Part shown: positions 37,262-38,259 of the stretch, piece after piece
Position numbering within the stretch: position 1 is the stretch's first letter
Layout of the letters: each line of letters starts with the position of its first letter
Assembly (NCBI GenBank): GCA_021604005.1
Contig: BQIV01000040.1
Coordinates: 1-38,259 of the forward strand
Source of the DNA: Nitrospirales bacterium
GTDB lineage: Bacteria > Nitrospirota > Nitrospiria > Nitrospirales > UBA8639
Length of the DNA stretch: 38,259 nucleotides
Reading direction: 5' to 3'
The notes under the pieces: model-generated
Database searches by the model: none
What the model saw: the letters and a program-made list of their open reading frames with translations, nothing else
Told to the model about the DNA's origin: nothing
Translations under genes and position numbers: made by a program

Positions 37262-37274
37262 TATAGAAGGAGGC

Positions 37275-37460
37275 ATGATGACCAAAGCAGCCAACAAACC
37301 CGATGCCTTGTTAGATGACTGACTCAAAGACGGTGCCTCCGCCGACGATATTCTTGGAGAACATGGCTTGTTGAAAGGATTAGCCAAACAGCTCTTCGAA
37401 CAGACCTTGCAGGCCGAACTCACAAAGCATCTCGGAATTGGGTCGCATGCTCGGTCCTAA
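37275..37460 (+). pseudogene. IS256/Mutator-type transposase, 5' fragment
   Basis: From the ATG at 37275 the frame reads MMTKAANKPDALLDD, a TGA at 37320, then ILGEHGLLKGLAKQLFEQT and LQAELTKHLG, ending at a TAA at 37458. ILGEHGLLKxL and AELTxHLG are typical of the first 60 residues of IS256-family transposases. The rest is absent; the following bases no longer resemble it. It begins 13 bp beyond the IS5-family right end. Confidence 0.7.
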
Positions 37461-37600
37461 TCTCATGATGGGAACATGCGCACTGGGAGTTTCGTATCCA
37501 ACACTATGACTATGCCATCCTACTAGGATTCGCACAAGATGTAGAGCGTATAAACCATTGAAACATTTAGAAATTTTCAATTTTGTGGGATTTAAATTCC

Positions 37601-37867
37601 TGCCTCGGTGATGAATCCAATCGTCTGAAACCGGTGACGACGCAAGGCCTTGTTCGCTGGCGGCTCACCGCCGCATAAGTGAAACGTCCCGTGGTTACCG
37701 AACATTCACTACGGCACACGGCCGCGACCATGGCCATTGATGGCGGCGCACCAATCACGGCGGTCAAAGACATGCTACGACATAGCTCTATTAAACAAAC
37801 GAATATCTAAGTGCACACGCTTGATCGGTTAAAAAAAGGTGGGGAGAGTTTTATTTCGCAATATTGA
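37601..37867 (+). pseudogene. Tyrosine recombinase (phage-integrase family), C-terminal fragment
   Basis: Translating from 37601 gives CLGDESNRLKPVTTQG, a TAA at 37676-37678, then VVTEHSLRHTAATMAIDGG and MLRHSSIKQTNI, a TAA at 37808-37810, and VHTLDRLKKGGE, ending at the TGA at 37865-37867. HSLRHT with a downstream LRHSS is the HxxR and following helix of XerC/D-type recombinases. The second stop replaces the region where the catalytic Tyr is expected (about NIY). The upstream two thirds of the gene are missing. Confidence 0.78.
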
Positions 37868-37935
37868 ACGTATTAACAAGACGAAATTGGGTCTAACCCC
37901 ATAAACAATTGTTAAAAAATCGAAGACGTTTGGAG

Positions 37936-38259
37936 CTAGGATTGTGGCGAGGCGATTTGCACTTCTAGACCATCCACCGGGACATCGATACCGGAGAGGA
38001 CGACCCGGTCCCCTGCCTGCAGTCCGCCGCGGACCAACACGCGATCCGGTTCCTGTTTGAGAATGTCGAGTTGGTGAAGGGTCACGCGGTTGGCGTCATC
38101 GACAATCATGACTTCGTCTGTTGTGGTATTGATGGCGGCAGGGGGTAAGAGAAAGATGTCATGGCGTTCCCGTCCTTCGATCTCCGCCTGTACAAATGTG
38201 CCTGGGAGCAGGGGCGGCCGACTATCGCGGGGAACAAACGGATGTGGGATCCGAGCGAT
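37936..38259 (-). CDS. RND efflux periplasmic adaptor (membrane fusion protein), C-terminal part
   Basis: The frame is open from the window edge to TAG at 37938-37936, 107 residues. The text RPPLLPGTFVQAEIEGRE, then LLPPAAIN, VMIVDDANRVTLHQLDILK and VLVRGGLQAGDRVVLSGID is the beta-barrel and membrane-proximal end of HlyD/AcrA-type adaptors. These link an inner-membrane RND pump to an outer-membrane channel. The start and partner genes lie outside the window. It is separated from the siderophore locus by the mobile-element remnants, and nothing ties it to siderophore export. Confidence 0.85.
   Translation of the reverse strand: MARIPHPFVPRDSRPPLLPGTFVQAEIEGRERHDIFLLPPAAINTTTDEVMIVDDANRVTLHQLDILKQEPDRVLVRGGLQAGDRVVLSGIDVPVDGLEVQIASPQS

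Noticed and set aside
1-38259. CRISPR array, tRNA or rRNA genes
   Set aside because: No regularly spaced repeats, tRNA-like cloverleaf or rRNA sequence was recognised on either strand.

Overview
The window is dominated by one minus-strand locus running from about 35.7 kb to beyond position 1. It looks like a complete siderophore system of a Gram-negative bacterium: regulation, uptake, export, maturation and a three-protein NRPS/PKS assembly line whose last protein leaves the window. The outer-membrane receptor, the FecI/FecR pair and the periplasmic acylase establish a Gram-negative cell. The genus cannot be read from the sequence; Nitrospirota is only a low-confidence guess.

Layout in the direction of transcription (right to left). 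A sigma70-like promoter overlapped by a Fur-box-like site (35.70-35.74 kb) precedes an ECF sigma factor (fecI type), then fecR, then a rho-independent terminator. A second terminator-like hairpin lies in the leader of a TonB-dependent receptor that carries an N-terminal signalling domain. Next come a PvdE/SyrD-type peptide exporter, a wrecked diaminobutyrate aminotransferase gene, a PvdQ-like penicillin-acylase-family hydrolase, an MbtH protein and a type II thioesterase. Then follow NRPS1 (FAAL-ACP-C-A with an embedded PRMT-like methyltransferase-PCP), NRPS2 (KS-AT-ACP-C-A-PCP-E-C-A-PCP-C-TauD) and NRPS3 (interface-type C-A(Asp)-PCP-C-A..., truncated by the window).

Inferred chemistry: a fatty acid is activated by the FAAL and joined to a first residue of unknown identity that a PRMT-like domain may methylate. 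One malonate unit is added with no ketoreductase, then two residues whose pocket residues resemble those for glycine (the first followed by an intact-looking epimerase domain). Next comes an aspartate that the fused TauD dioxygenase probably beta-hydroxylates. Beta-hydroxyaspartate is a classic Fe(III) ligand, so an acylated beta-hydroxyaspartate siderophore is the best reading. The acyl chain may be removed in the periplasm by the acylase, as PvdQ does in pyoverdine maturation.

The right edge (36.1-37.9 kb) is a graveyard of mobile DNA: a degenerate IS5-family copy with perfect 17-bp terminal repeats, the 5' end of an IS256-type transposase gene and the 3' end of a tyrosine recombinase gene. 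Beyond it lies the C-terminus of an RND-type membrane fusion protein. This suggests the siderophore locus sits next to an old insertion boundary.
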